From positions 1 through 33,939 of IMG/VR virus record IMGVR_UViG_3300037875_000126: a stretch of DNA of 33,939 bases; one strand, 5' to 3'. The notes beneath the pieces are model-generated. The model did no database searches, was not told the DNA's origin, and worked only from the letters and a program-made list of their open reading frames with translations. Origin of the DNA: a virus. This document shows positions 12,447 to 19,907 of this stretch, one piece after another; the stretch's first letter is position 1, and the number at the start of each line of letters is the position of its first letter. Made by a program: the position numbers and the translations under genes.

Positions 12447-12935
12447 ATGCAGACATTATACACAGCTATACCTAAAATTGAATATGACGGAAGGATTATT
12501 AAAGATATATTCAGACGATCAATTCCAACTAAAAACATCGATACAAGGTTTAATATATACTCTTATATATTAGAGGATGGAGATACTCCTGAAATGTTAG
12601 CTCATAAGTTGTATAATGATGTTAACAAACATTGGATATTATTATTAATTAATAATGTGATAGATCCTCATATGGATTGGCTTCTCTCAATAGATGAGTT
12701 AGAGCGTTACACTGAGAATAAGTACGGAAACCTTAATGATTTCCATCATTGGGAAGATGATGAAGGTGACCATGTATATGATGACAGGATCAACGATCAT
12801 GATACGTATAATCTAATATATACATCAAATATAGATCACGAAACACATCTAAACGAAATTAAAAGAGATGTTAAAATCATCCCAAGAGAGTATATAGCAG
12901 ATTTCGAGGAAATGTTTAAAGAGAGTATCAAGTGA
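12447..12935 (+). CDS. 53: Baseplate wedge subunit gp53
   Basis: 162 residues. The conserved gp53 line is clear: Y-x3-DG-x2-IKDIFRR near the start, YSYILEDGDTPEMLAHKLYND, NKHWILLLINNVIDPHMDWLLS and ELERYTENKYGN. The central DGDTPEMLA-x-KLY region is LysM-like. gp53 locks the wedges round the hub. One nt after gene 48; its last codons overlap the GTG of the next gene (GTGA). Confidence 0.92.
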   Translation: MQTLYTAIPKIEYDGRIIKDIFRRSIPTKNIDTRFNIYSYILEDGDTPEMLAHKLYNDVNKHWILLLINNVIDPHMDWLLSIDELERYTENKYGNLNDFHHWEDDEGDHVYDDRINDHDTYNLIYTSNIDHETHLNEIKRDVKIIPREYIADFEEMFKESIK

Positions 12936-14236
12936 AAGCTATTCGTAACGCTAAAGCATATAAATTAATTGAACTAAAAGTTATAAATGCTTGGAATCAA
13001 GAAACTGATATATCAACTATGATGCAGAGTATGACTATTACTGAGAGTATATTTGCTAATGGCACTCAGGGTATGATTCATGTAGCAGACGGTATAGGAC
13101 TTTGGGAAATGCTACCTTTCATTGGAGAAGAGCGAATCAAGATCAAATACCAAACATCATTTGCTGATCAAGATAATGCTTTATATGAGAAGATATTCAA
13201 CATATATAGAATTGATAATGGGAAACAGTATGACGGCAAAACAAGATCATATATTATACATTTTATAAGTCATGAAACAGAATTAAATAACAACATCAAA
13301 CTTAGCAAATCATACAACAAAATGACATCAGATATAATTGTTGCAGATATATGGGATAAGCTGAATGTTGAAGAATTAAATTCTATAGAGGTATCTGAAT
13401 CCGCTCCTCGATTTATTATACCTACATGGTCTCCGTTCAAAGCTATTGAGTGGTTAAGTAAGAACTCCATTAGTAGTGATAACGATTATAATGATTATGT
13501 GTTATTTGAAAATCGGAAAGGTTGGCATTGGGTTACGATTAGATCACTCTTGAAACAAAGTATCAACCAGACTATTGAATACGGAACATCAACTATAAAA
13601 AATGCAGAAGGTCAAACAAAAAATGTGATTGAGAATATCGAATACAATCGATTATATGATACTGTGCAGATGACTAAAGATGGTTTGTATGGTGCTAGAC
13701 GGTTGACGTATTCACACATTAATAAGAGTATGAATAATGAACACACTATTCAGGATGATGCTTTGTATTTGAATAAGCCTAGATTACCAGCTCAATCATT
13801 AAGAGGTTCTAGTAGAGGAGCAGCATGGGATCATAATATACCAGATGTGAATGTTGCTGATACTTTATGGGGAACTGAACAATATTATGAATTTCTTGGT
13901 GATCCAATGGCATCATACACAGTTAAGTGTAATGATCCAGAGACTGTATACAAAGGAAAACATAAACATCATTTAATAAGAAATCAACTATTCGCCTCTA
14001 TCAAGAGTAATACTTGGTCAGTTACATTACCTGGTAACACATCACATTATTGTGGGGAGGTTATATTCCTTAACATGCCATCATTCAGAGATACTATTAA
14101 AAATGAAGGTCTTGATGCTTTAAACTCAGGTAAATATCTTGTCACTGCCATTACACATTCACTGAACATGGATGAATATACAATTGAATTAGAGATACGA
14201 AATACAGGATCTAAAGAGGATTTTGCTACATGGTAA
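12932..14236 (+). CDS. 27: Baseplate hub gp27-like protein
   Basis: 434 residues with GTG start coupled to gp53. The N-terminal half is a tube-like beta domain (IELKVINAWNQETDISTMMQSMTITESIF; IKIKYQTSF), the middle contains the FIIPTWSPFKAIEWLSKNSIS line typical of gp27-type hubs, and the end has SGKYLVTAITHSLNMDEYTIELE, the usual closing of gpD/gp27 hub folds. gp27 forms the trimeric hub that carries gp5. Gene order directly before gp5 supports the call. Confidence 0.85.
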   Translation: MKAIRNAKAYKLIELKVINAWNQETDISTMMQSMTITESIFANGTQGMIHVADGIGLWEMLPFIGEERIKIKYQTSFADQDNALYEKIFNIYRIDNGKQYDGKTRSYIIHFISHETELNNNIKLSKSYNKMTSDIIVADIWDKLNVEELNSIEVSESAPRFIIPTWSPFKAIEWLSKNSISSDNDYNDYVLFENRKGWHWVTIRSLLKQSINQTIEYGTSTIKNAEGQTKNVIENIEYNRLYDTVQMTKDGLYGARRLTYSHINKSMNNEHTIQDDALYLNKPRLPAQSLRGSSRGAAWDHNIPDVNVADTLWGTEQYYEFLGDPMASYTVKCNDPETVYKGKHKHHLIRNQLFASIKSNTWSVTLPGNTSHYCGEVIFLNMPSFRDTIKNEGLDALNSGKYLVTAITHSLNMDEYTIELEIRNTGSKEDFATW

Positions 14237-15243
14237 ATATGAAACTGTTTTATGCAGTAGTCGAAGATCGACTTGATCCTAGTATGCTAGGTCGCGTGAA
14301 AGTTCGAATCATTGGTTTACATACTGATGATAAGAGTCCTAGTGGAATATCAACGGATGATTTAATGTGGGCTTATCCTATGATGCCTATATCTAGCGCT
14401 AACATGAACGGTATTGGTCAGACCCCATTAGGAGTTGTTGAAGGTTCATGGGTGGTAGGCTTTTTTAGAGATGGTGATAATTGTCAAGATCCTGTCATTA
14501 TAGGGGCTACAGGAGGTATACCTAGATCAACAAGTCAAGGAGAGAATGGTTTCGAGGATCCTCTCGGAGTGTACCCAAAAACAGATTATATTAACGAACC
14601 AGATGTAAATAGACTAGCGCGAGGTGTTACTGTAGATGAGGATGATAACACTAAAGGAGCTGAGTGGATTGATCCTGAAGATCAATCTAAACATGATAAT
14701 AAAATCGGGAATACTATAGTCAAGGATAAACAGGATGCGAGAGAAGCTGATAAAGATGTTCTTATAGGAAAAGGACGAGATGGTAGTAACGGTGAAGGTA
14801 AATGGACTGAGCCTGAATTATCATATGCTGCTAGATATCCTTTTAATCATGTACACGAATCAGAGAGTGGTCATATCACCGAGATTGATGACACTCCTGG
14901 GGCAGAGCGAGTTCATAATTATCATCGAAGTGGTACATTTAAAGAGATACATCCTAATGGTACAATTGTCCAAAAGATTGTGAATGATCATTACGAGCTT
15001 GTGTACGGAGATGATTTTTTACATGTGAAAGGTCATGTGAATATTACAGTGGACGGTAACTGTAACTTATACACTAAAGGCAATCTCAATGAACAAATAG
15101 ATGGAAGTTATCATAGACACATTAAAGGTAACTTCACAGAACAAGTAGATGGTAAAGTTGATCGAAATATAGGTGGGACATTCGATCAAGTTAGTGGTGG
15201 TAATAATATCACAATTGCACCTCGCATAGATTTAAATCCTTAG
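14230..15243 (+). CDS. 5: Central spike gp5-like protein without lysozyme domain
   Basis: 337 residues (T4 gp5: 575). OB-fold at about 4-97 (FYAVVEDRLDPSMLGRVKVR; GLHTDD; WVVGFFRDGDNCQDPVIIGA). A low-complexity charged linker follows (about 130-195), where T4 has the lysozyme; no lysozyme motif is present. Then comes a spike: HVHESESGHITEIDDTPG (about 210) and repeats of about 8 residues with VDG, KGN, IDG, KGN, VDG (about 275-325) building a triple beta-helix. It pierces the outer membrane together with the downstream PAAR tip. Two in-frame starts, 14230 and 14239 (MKLFYAVVEDR), are possible; homologues I know begin at the second. Confidence 0.9.
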   Translation: MVNMKLFYAVVEDRLDPSMLGRVKVRIIGLHTDDKSPSGISTDDLMWAYPMMPISSANMNGIGQTPLGVVEGSWVVGFFRDGDNCQDPVIIGATGGIPRSTSQGENGFEDPLGVYPKTDYINEPDVNRLARGVTVDEDDNTKGAEWIDPEDQSKHDNKIGNTIVKDKQDAREADKDVLIGKGRDGSNGEGKWTEPELSYAARYPFNHVHESESGHITEIDDTPGAERVHNYHRSGTFKEIHPNGTIVQKIVNDHYELVYGDDFLHVKGHVNITVDGNCNLYTKGNLNEQIDGSYHRHIKGNFTEQVDGKVDRNIGGTFDQVSGGNNITIAPRIDLNP

Positions 15244-15251
15244 GAGCTGAC

Positions 15252-16835
15252 ATGACACAAACACGAATCGGTTACACTTGTCAAATGGGTGATCCAATGG
15301 CTTTCTCAGAGGCTGAATGTTTAGCATCAGGAGGTAATTGGATTGGCCAAGAGGTTCCAGCTGGAGTACCTGATTTTGGGAGTATCACTGGTGGTGGTTT
15401 TAACAATACTATAGATAATGCTGATTCTTTCTTACGTTTCCCTGGTCAAGATAAACTTAATAGTATATCAAGTCTAGGTACATCAATGAATGCATCACAT
15501 AAAATAGGCTACACTAATCCATCACAGCTAAACCTTGCTGGTTTTGTACCAAATGATCAAGTGAAGATTAAAGCGGCTTTGTCTAAAATCGACACTCTTG
15601 CTAATAATACCTCAGTATGTTCTCAAGTGGTTCAGAATATTGTAGATAAGAACGTAACTGATGTTCCTAAGAATACAGCAATATTAGATGCATACAAAAC
15701 AGCATCTAAATTAATTGATTGTGGAGAAGGTCTCGATGTGGTGATGAAAGGAGAGAATCTTCTCGATGAATTCACATCTACATCCAACTTAACATCAGTT
15801 GAATCTTCAATAGACAAAATAACAAATAGCATGAACTCTGATCTTTTTACAGCATTACCTAGTTCAGATGGACCTGTAATGAGTTGTGTATGTCATGGAG
15901 GAGATCCCTTTGATGGGAATGAAACTGATTGTCTATCTAATGGAGGGGAATGGAGGTGTCAAGAAGTATCAGGTTCTGCTGCGAATACATTTAATATAGA
16001 CTTTATGAACAACATAAACAGTATAGATAACGTCGCAGATGACATGGATGGAGCGTGTAATAAACTCCAAGGGGCAGTTGAAGCTCTTCATGCTAAAGGT
16101 GTTGCATTGGTTGCTAAAGCAACTGGTTATCTTGAGAAAATGAGCAAACTCTCTAGTTTGAGTGTATCAACTGGTCCTTGTGGGGAGATTATTGAAGCAT
16201 TGATACCAGACGAGGCTAAATCATATTTACCATTAATCAGTAACGCTCTCAAAGGATTGCCACCTCAAGGGGGAGGAGAGAGTTGTGTATGTCATGGAGG
16301 AGATCCCTTTGACGGGAATGAAGCTGATTGTATATCTAATGGTGGGGAATGGAGATGTCAAACCATCGAAAGTGATACTCCTATCACATCAAATGCTCCA
16401 TATACTGAATTTTTACCTACAATACCCCAAATTCCTACAATCCCAACATCAACCGTAACGAATAATGTGAAGATTCCCATTAACATAAGTGCTAAGATAA
16501 CTACAGTGGAACTGAATACACTATCTAGTATATCATCTATTACACCTAGTATTAATACACCTAGTATTAATACACCTGTTGTGAATGGTATCGGAGGTAA
16601 TCTATTCAGCACCATATCTAATAAGATAAGTTCATTAGTACCAGTTAATAATGTAAGTTCCTCAGTTGATACTAGTGGATTTAATATCAATTCAATAGAA
16701 TCTTCATTTAATATTACACAAGGGATAAACAGTCCTGCTCTATTTAATGGTAATCAACCTGAGCCTTGGACAAAAGCTGACGGAAGTAAAATGACTAGAG
16801 CAGAAATTGATGCTGCTCAAGCGGAGTATATGTAA
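15252..16835 (+). CDS. Virion-associated protein with three Cys modules
   Basis: 527 residues, AGGAG ribosome site 5 nt before ATG. Not recognised overall. Three copies of a two-cysteine module of about 20-27 residues occur: CQMGDPMAFSEAEC with SGGNW (residue 10 on), and two nearly identical CVCHGGDPFDGNE-x-DC with NGGEWRC (nt 15882-15962 and 16281-16361). Between them are helical, Ser/Asn-rich stretches; the region 16400-16720 is Ile/Thr/Pro/Ser repeat (IPTIPTSTV; PSINTPSINTP). The gene lies between the gp5 spike and the PAAR tip and so probably serves the central spike or hub; it is the sort of gene marine T4-like phages have here without named function. Confidence 0.75.
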   Translation: MTQTRIGYTCQMGDPMAFSEAECLASGGNWIGQEVPAGVPDFGSITGGGFNNTIDNADSFLRFPGQDKLNSISSLGTSMNASHKIGYTNPSQLNLAGFVPNDQVKIKAALSKIDTLANNTSVCSQVVQNIVDKNVTDVPKNTAILDAYKTASKLIDCGEGLDVVMKGENLLDEFTSTSNLTSVESSIDKITNSMNSDLFTALPSSDGPVMSCVCHGGDPFDGNETDCLSNGGEWRCQEVSGSAANTFNIDFMNNINSIDNVADDMDGACNKLQGAVEALHAKGVALVAKATGYLEKMSKLSSLSVSTGPCGEIIEALIPDEAKSYLPLISNALKGLPPQGGGESCVCHGGDPFDGNEADCISNGGEWRCQTIESDTPITSNAPYTEFLPTIPQIPTIPTSTVTNNVKIPINISAKITTVELNTLSSISSITPSINTPSINTPVVNGIGGNLFSTISNKISSLVPVNNVSSSVDTSGFNINSIESSFNITQGINSPALFNGNQPEPWTKADGSKMTRAEIDAAQAEYM

Positions 16836-17158
16836 TGCCAGCAGCAGTACGAAAAGATGGAGTTGATGCAACATCTGACCCGGATGGTTCCGGATTTTGT
16901 TGCGGTTCCCCATCTAGTCATAGTACAAATGCGGGAAGTGGTAATGTATTCACTAATTCAATTGGTAATGTTCGTCAAGGAGATGCAATGATTACTCACA
17001 CTTACGCAGGACCTTGTTGTACTCCTCACGCCCCAACCTGTTCCACTCACAGTCCAAATGTTTTTATTAACAGTAAAGGTGCAATGAGAAAGGGAGATGC
17101 ATTTGGAGGAGATCATATTACTGTAACAGGATCAAACAATGTATTCATTAACGGGTAA
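16835..17158 (+). CDS. PAAR-repeat spike tip protein (gp5.4 role)
   Basis: 107 residues, starting on the stop of the previous gene (TAATG). Typical PAAR features: MPAAVRKDGVDAT start, GSGNVFTNSIGNVRQGDAM, then HAPTCSTHSPNVFINSKGAM and RKGDAFGGDH, with CC, C and H residues that can bind the metal at the cone tip. In T4, gp5.4 caps the gp5 needle. Position after gp5 supports this. Its last 11 nt overlap the dead GIY-YIG copy D on the other strand. Confidence 0.92.
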   Translation: MPAAVRKDGVDATSDPDGSGFCCGSPSSHSTNAGSGNVFTNSIGNVRQGDAMITHTYAGPCCTPHAPTCSTHSPNVFINSKGAMRKGDAFGGDHITVTGSNNVFING

Positions 17159-18119
17159 TCAGATGATCTAATCTAATAGCATATGCTCCTATTAAATGCT
17201 CTTTATTGTGTTTAATGAGTTTAGATTTTGATCTACAAGTGTTTCCTATTCTATTAGTATGTGACGAAATAATCAACTTTTTATGTAACACATTCATAGA
17301 TTGTTTAGATATTTCAGAATATAAAAGTGAATCGGTTTCGTGATATACATTCCACATACGAGACAGATCTAATTTGAAACAATTGTTATTATGGTATTTA
17401 GACATTATCCACGCTGATGTTGATATCATATTACAGTGAGGACATTCAACAGAATGTTCATCTTTCCATTGTTTAGATGATTTAGTTTCTGATGATTTTC
17501 TCCCTCCTCGTTGATTAGAGATTTCCCCATTTTCATCTAGAATTAATTTAGTTGAATTTGCCTTCTGTCTTGCTATTTCAGCGATAGTGGTTCCATCATC
17601 TTTTGCTATATTCCTAGTTACAGCTGCTTTTCTCGCACTCAACTGAGCAATTGATACTCCATTTAAATCTGGAATAGATTTAGTTATAGCTGCTTTTCTC
17701 CCTCCACGTTGATATGACGTCTCTCCATTTTCATCTTTCAATGAACGTTTATATACCATCTTAGCTGTGGATATTGGGGTATTAACAACTCCCGATGCAT
17801 ATGATAAATTATAGAATAATGGATTAGATGCTACATTATGCTCCCTTTGCAACATCTCCTCATATTCAAGACACTCTTTAACATCATTAAATGTTTTAAC
17901 TATGACACGCTCTAATTGAAGAGACTGAGAATCTTGAAGTGTTCTAAAGTGAGGTGTATACGAAGATCCGTAATATTGATCTTTTTCTGGATCAATATTA
18001 TTTTCAGAGAGTTCCTTTCGAGTAGCGGATCCAATATAATATCTTTCTGTTCCTATAGGATTAAGATCAGTTATTATGTCTACCTAATAATTGAGGCCAC
18101 TATAAATAGATGTATGCAT
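17148..18119 (-). pseudogene. GIY-YIG endonuclease copy D: amber in the GIY motif
   Basis: The frame from 18119 reads MHTSIYSGLNY, then TAG at codon 12, then VDIITDLNPIGTERYYIGSATRKEL and onward without a break to 17148. In the sister copies the stop codon is TAC (Tyr of FYVY) and the following Asp is Tyr, so the catalytic GIY strand is lost even if the amber is suppressed. The linker has four repeats of the DENG-x-S-x2-QRGGRK or related SARKAA type, and the end has a zinc-finger-like CPHC-x13-H-x3-C. An internal ATG at 17855 could give a 235-residue DNA-binding protein without nuclease. The C-terminus differs from the other copies. It fills the 1,077-nt space between PAAR and gp25. Confidence 0.85.
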
Positions 18120-18146
18120 GATAATATTCCAGTAATATTATATTAG

Positions 18147-18179
18147 AAAAGGATTAATGATGATGCATTAATCCTTTTT
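18147..18179 (+). terminator. Hairpin terminator, element copy D
   Basis: Perfect 13-bp stem AAAAGGATTAATG (18147-18159) with CATTAATCCTTTT (18166-18178), 6-nt loop, then TTTTTG. It would end the 48-PAAR transcript before gp25. Confidence 0.85.
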
Positions 18180-18180
18180 G

Positions 18181-18188
18181 TATTTATT
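18181..18188 (-). promoter_or_regulatory. Late-promoter-like AATAAATA (leftward)
   Basis: Minus-strand AATAAATA, 61 nt before the start of dead copy D; one base off the consensus at the first position. Confidence 0.4.
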
Positions 18189-18222
18189 ACTGAAACCTAT
18201 CATCATTTTTAACTCATTAATA

Positions 18223-18230
18223 GATAAATA
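18223..18230 (+). promoter_or_regulatory. Late promoter GATAAATA, 5 nt before gene 25 ATG
   Basis: GATAAATA-ATATC-ATG; no ribosome site fits in the gap. Confidence 0.75.
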
Positions 18231-18235
18231 ATATC

Positions 18236-18637
18236 ATGAATAGATTAAGTAAACATACACAGATATATAGTGATATTGATATTGACTTCACTAAACATCC
18301 TTACACTAAAGACTTAGCAAAAGTTACTGATGAGAATAGTGTAAAACAATCATTTTTGGGACTGTTACAGACTAATCATGGAGAGAGACCATTTCAGCCA
18401 TGGTTAGCATCTGGAGTTAATGAATTATTATTTGATAACATGGACCCTGCCACAGCGATAATGCTTGAGTATAAAATAGAAGATTTAATCACTAATTATG
18501 AGCCTAGGATTGTACTACACGAAGTTAATGCTACACCGAATTACGATGATAATGCTTATGATGTAACCATTGGCTTTAGCATTAGAGGTGTACCAAGCAA
18601 AAAAGAAATGAGCTTACAATTAGAAAGAATTCGCTAG
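18236..18637 (+). CDS. 25: Baseplate wedge subunit gp25
   Basis: 133 residues (T4 gp25: 132). YSDIDIDF, then VKQSFLGLLQTNHGERPFQPWLAS (family: G-x-RPF-x-P-x-G), LFDNMDPATAIMLEYKIEDLI and YEPRI all match the gp25/GPW lysozyme-like family that starts sheath assembly. Single gene on its late transcript, which has a predicted start at the ATG. Its stop is 2 nt from the stop of the converging DUF285 gene. Confidence 0.95.
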   Translation: MNRLSKHTQIYSDIDIDFTKHPYTKDLAKVTDENSVKQSFLGLLQTNHGERPFQPWLASGVNELLFDNMDPATAIMLEYKIEDLITNYEPRIVLHEVNATPNYDDNAYDVTIGFSIRGVPSKKEMSLQLERIR

Positions 18638-18639
18638 AA

Positions 18640-19503
18640 TCATAACTCTAATACATCCATGAAAATACCCATATTCTTATAAGATCCCCATTTTTTATTA
18701 TAATCTTTAAAGTCTATAGCATTTATCTTATTACCATAGAACATTAAATTCATACCAACGACATTAGATACATCCCAATTGCTTATATCATCAGTGAACT
18801 TAGAATCTCTAAACATCGAATTCATACCAACGACATTAGATACATCCCAATTGCTTATATCATCAGTGAACTTAGAATCTCTAAACATCGAATTCATATT
18901 AGTTACTTTAGATGTATTCCAATCACTTATATCATCATCGAACTTAGAATTTCGAAACATCGAATCCATCATAGTAACATTAGATACATCCCAGCCACTT
19001 ATATCACCATTAAAGACAGAATCACTGAACATAAAACTCATATTGGTAACATTAGATACATCCCAGCCACTTATATCACCATTAAAGACAGAATCACTGA
19101 ACATAAAACTCATATTAATTACATTAGATACATCCCACTCACTTATGTCACCATTAAAATTAGAGTTTTTGAACATTGAATTCATATATTTAACTTTAGA
19201 TACAACCCATTTACTTATATCACCATTAAAGACAGAATCACTGAACATAAACCACATATTATCAACACTAGATACATCCCACTTACTTATATCACCATTA
19301 AATTGTGAATTATTATATAACATATAACTCATGTCAGTAACATTAGATACATCCCATTTACTTATATCTCCATTGAACTTAGAACTACTGAACATAAAAC
19401 TCATATCACGAACATTTGAGACATCTAAGTCATTAAGATCAGCATCATCAGCTCTCTCTTTAATTATACTTTTTAAATGTTTATTATCTTTAACTTTAAT
19501 CAT
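18640..19503 (-). CDS. DUF285/BspA-type (PARCEL) repeat protein
   Basis: 287 residues: a 27-residue N-terminus (MIKVKDNKHLKSIIKERADD), then nine 24-residue repeats of the form VSNVTNMSFMFSDSVFNGDI-SxWD and a partial one, ending in a cap (KKWGSYKNMGIFMDVLEL). This is the DUF285 / palindromic amphipathic repeat (PARCEL) family, in bacteria mostly surface lipoproteins. Here there is no signal peptide or lipobox, so an intracellular role is likelier. Repeats 8 and 9 are identical at DNA level. Transcribed leftward from a T4-type early promoter at 19771-19800, unlike its late structural neighbours, which marks it as an inserted early gene. Function unknown. Confidence 0.85.
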   Translation of the reverse strand: MIKVKDNKHLKSIIKERADDADLNDLDVSNVRDMSFMFSSSKFNGDISKWDVSNVTDMSYMLYNNSQFNGDISKWDVSSVDNMWFMFSDSVFNGDISKWVVSKVKYMNSMFKNSNFNGDISEWDVSNVINMSFMFSDSVFNGDISGWDVSNVTNMSFMFSDSVFNGDISGWDVSNVTMMDSMFRNSKFDDDISDWNTSKVTNMNSMFRDSKFTDDISNWDVSNVVGMNSMFRDSKFTDDISNWDVSNVVGMNLMFYGNKINAIDFKDYNKKWGSYKNMGIFMDVLEL

Positions 19504-19764
19504 AACTCTAATACATCCATGAAAATACCCATATTATTTACAGGTTCCTGTTTTTTATTGTAATCTTTAAAATCTTTAGCGTCTATCTTATTACCATAGA
19601 ACATATAATTCATACCAACGACATTAGATACATCCCAATTGCTCACATCTTCAAATAACCGACTCATATCAGTTACTTTAGAGATATCTAAATCATTGAG
19701 ATCAGCGTTATCAGCTCTCTTTGATTATATTTCTTAACTCTTCATTAATTTCGACTTTTATCAT
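19500..19764 (-). pseudogene. Frameshifted miniature paralogue of the DUF285 gene
   Basis: From ATG 19764 the frame reads MIKVEINEELRNIIKES and stops. Two bases are missing in a GAGAGAG run compared with the full gene. Restoring them gives ERADNADLNDLDISKVTDMS, one and a bit repeats (VSNWDVSNVVGMNYMFYGN) and the same cap (MGIFMDVLEL), about 87 residues. The stop overlaps the ATG of the full-length gene (ATGA). A 35-nt perfect direct repeat (18641-18675 and 19501-19535) encodes the shared C-terminus, so the pair arose by tandem duplication and loss of repeats. Confidence 0.82.
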
Positions 19765-19770
19765 ATACCT

Positions 19771-19800
19771 ATTATACCACATTTTGCACAAAAATACAAC
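19771..19800 (-). promoter_or_regulatory. T4-type early promoter (leftward) for the DUF285 genes
   Basis: Minus strand GTTGTA, 18-nt spacer ending TGTGG, then TATAAT (complement of 19771-19776). Same extended -10 as the promoters of genes 33 and 32. The leader to the mini-gene ATG is very short, under 10 nt. Confidence 0.75.
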
Positions 19801-19887
19801 ATATTTCTCTTTTATAAGTTATTGATAATCACTTTACTATTTATGGAGTATTTAAACTACTGATATATTAAAGTTTATCTATTCAGA

Positions 19888-19895
19888 GATAAATA
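19888..19895 (+). promoter_or_regulatory. Late promoter GATAAATA for gene 6
   Basis: GATAAATA with 12 nt to ATG 19908 or 24 nt to ATG 19920. Confidence 0.7.
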
Positions 19896-19907
19896 AACCA
19901 ATATAAC

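Noticed and set aside
17148-17855. Intact 235-residue gene on the minus strand
   Set aside because: It is the distal part of GIY-YIG copy D; the family N-terminus continues upstream in the same frame to an amber codon, so it is annotated as part of that pseudogene.
18779-19522. Plus-strand repetitive ORFs opposite the DUF285 gene
   Set aside because: Exact antisense of the 72-bp repeats. The minus frame matches a known family; the plus frame does not.
18640-19764. CRISPR-like array, because of 72-bp regular repeats
   Set aside because: Repeats are contiguous coding units in frame without unique spacers.
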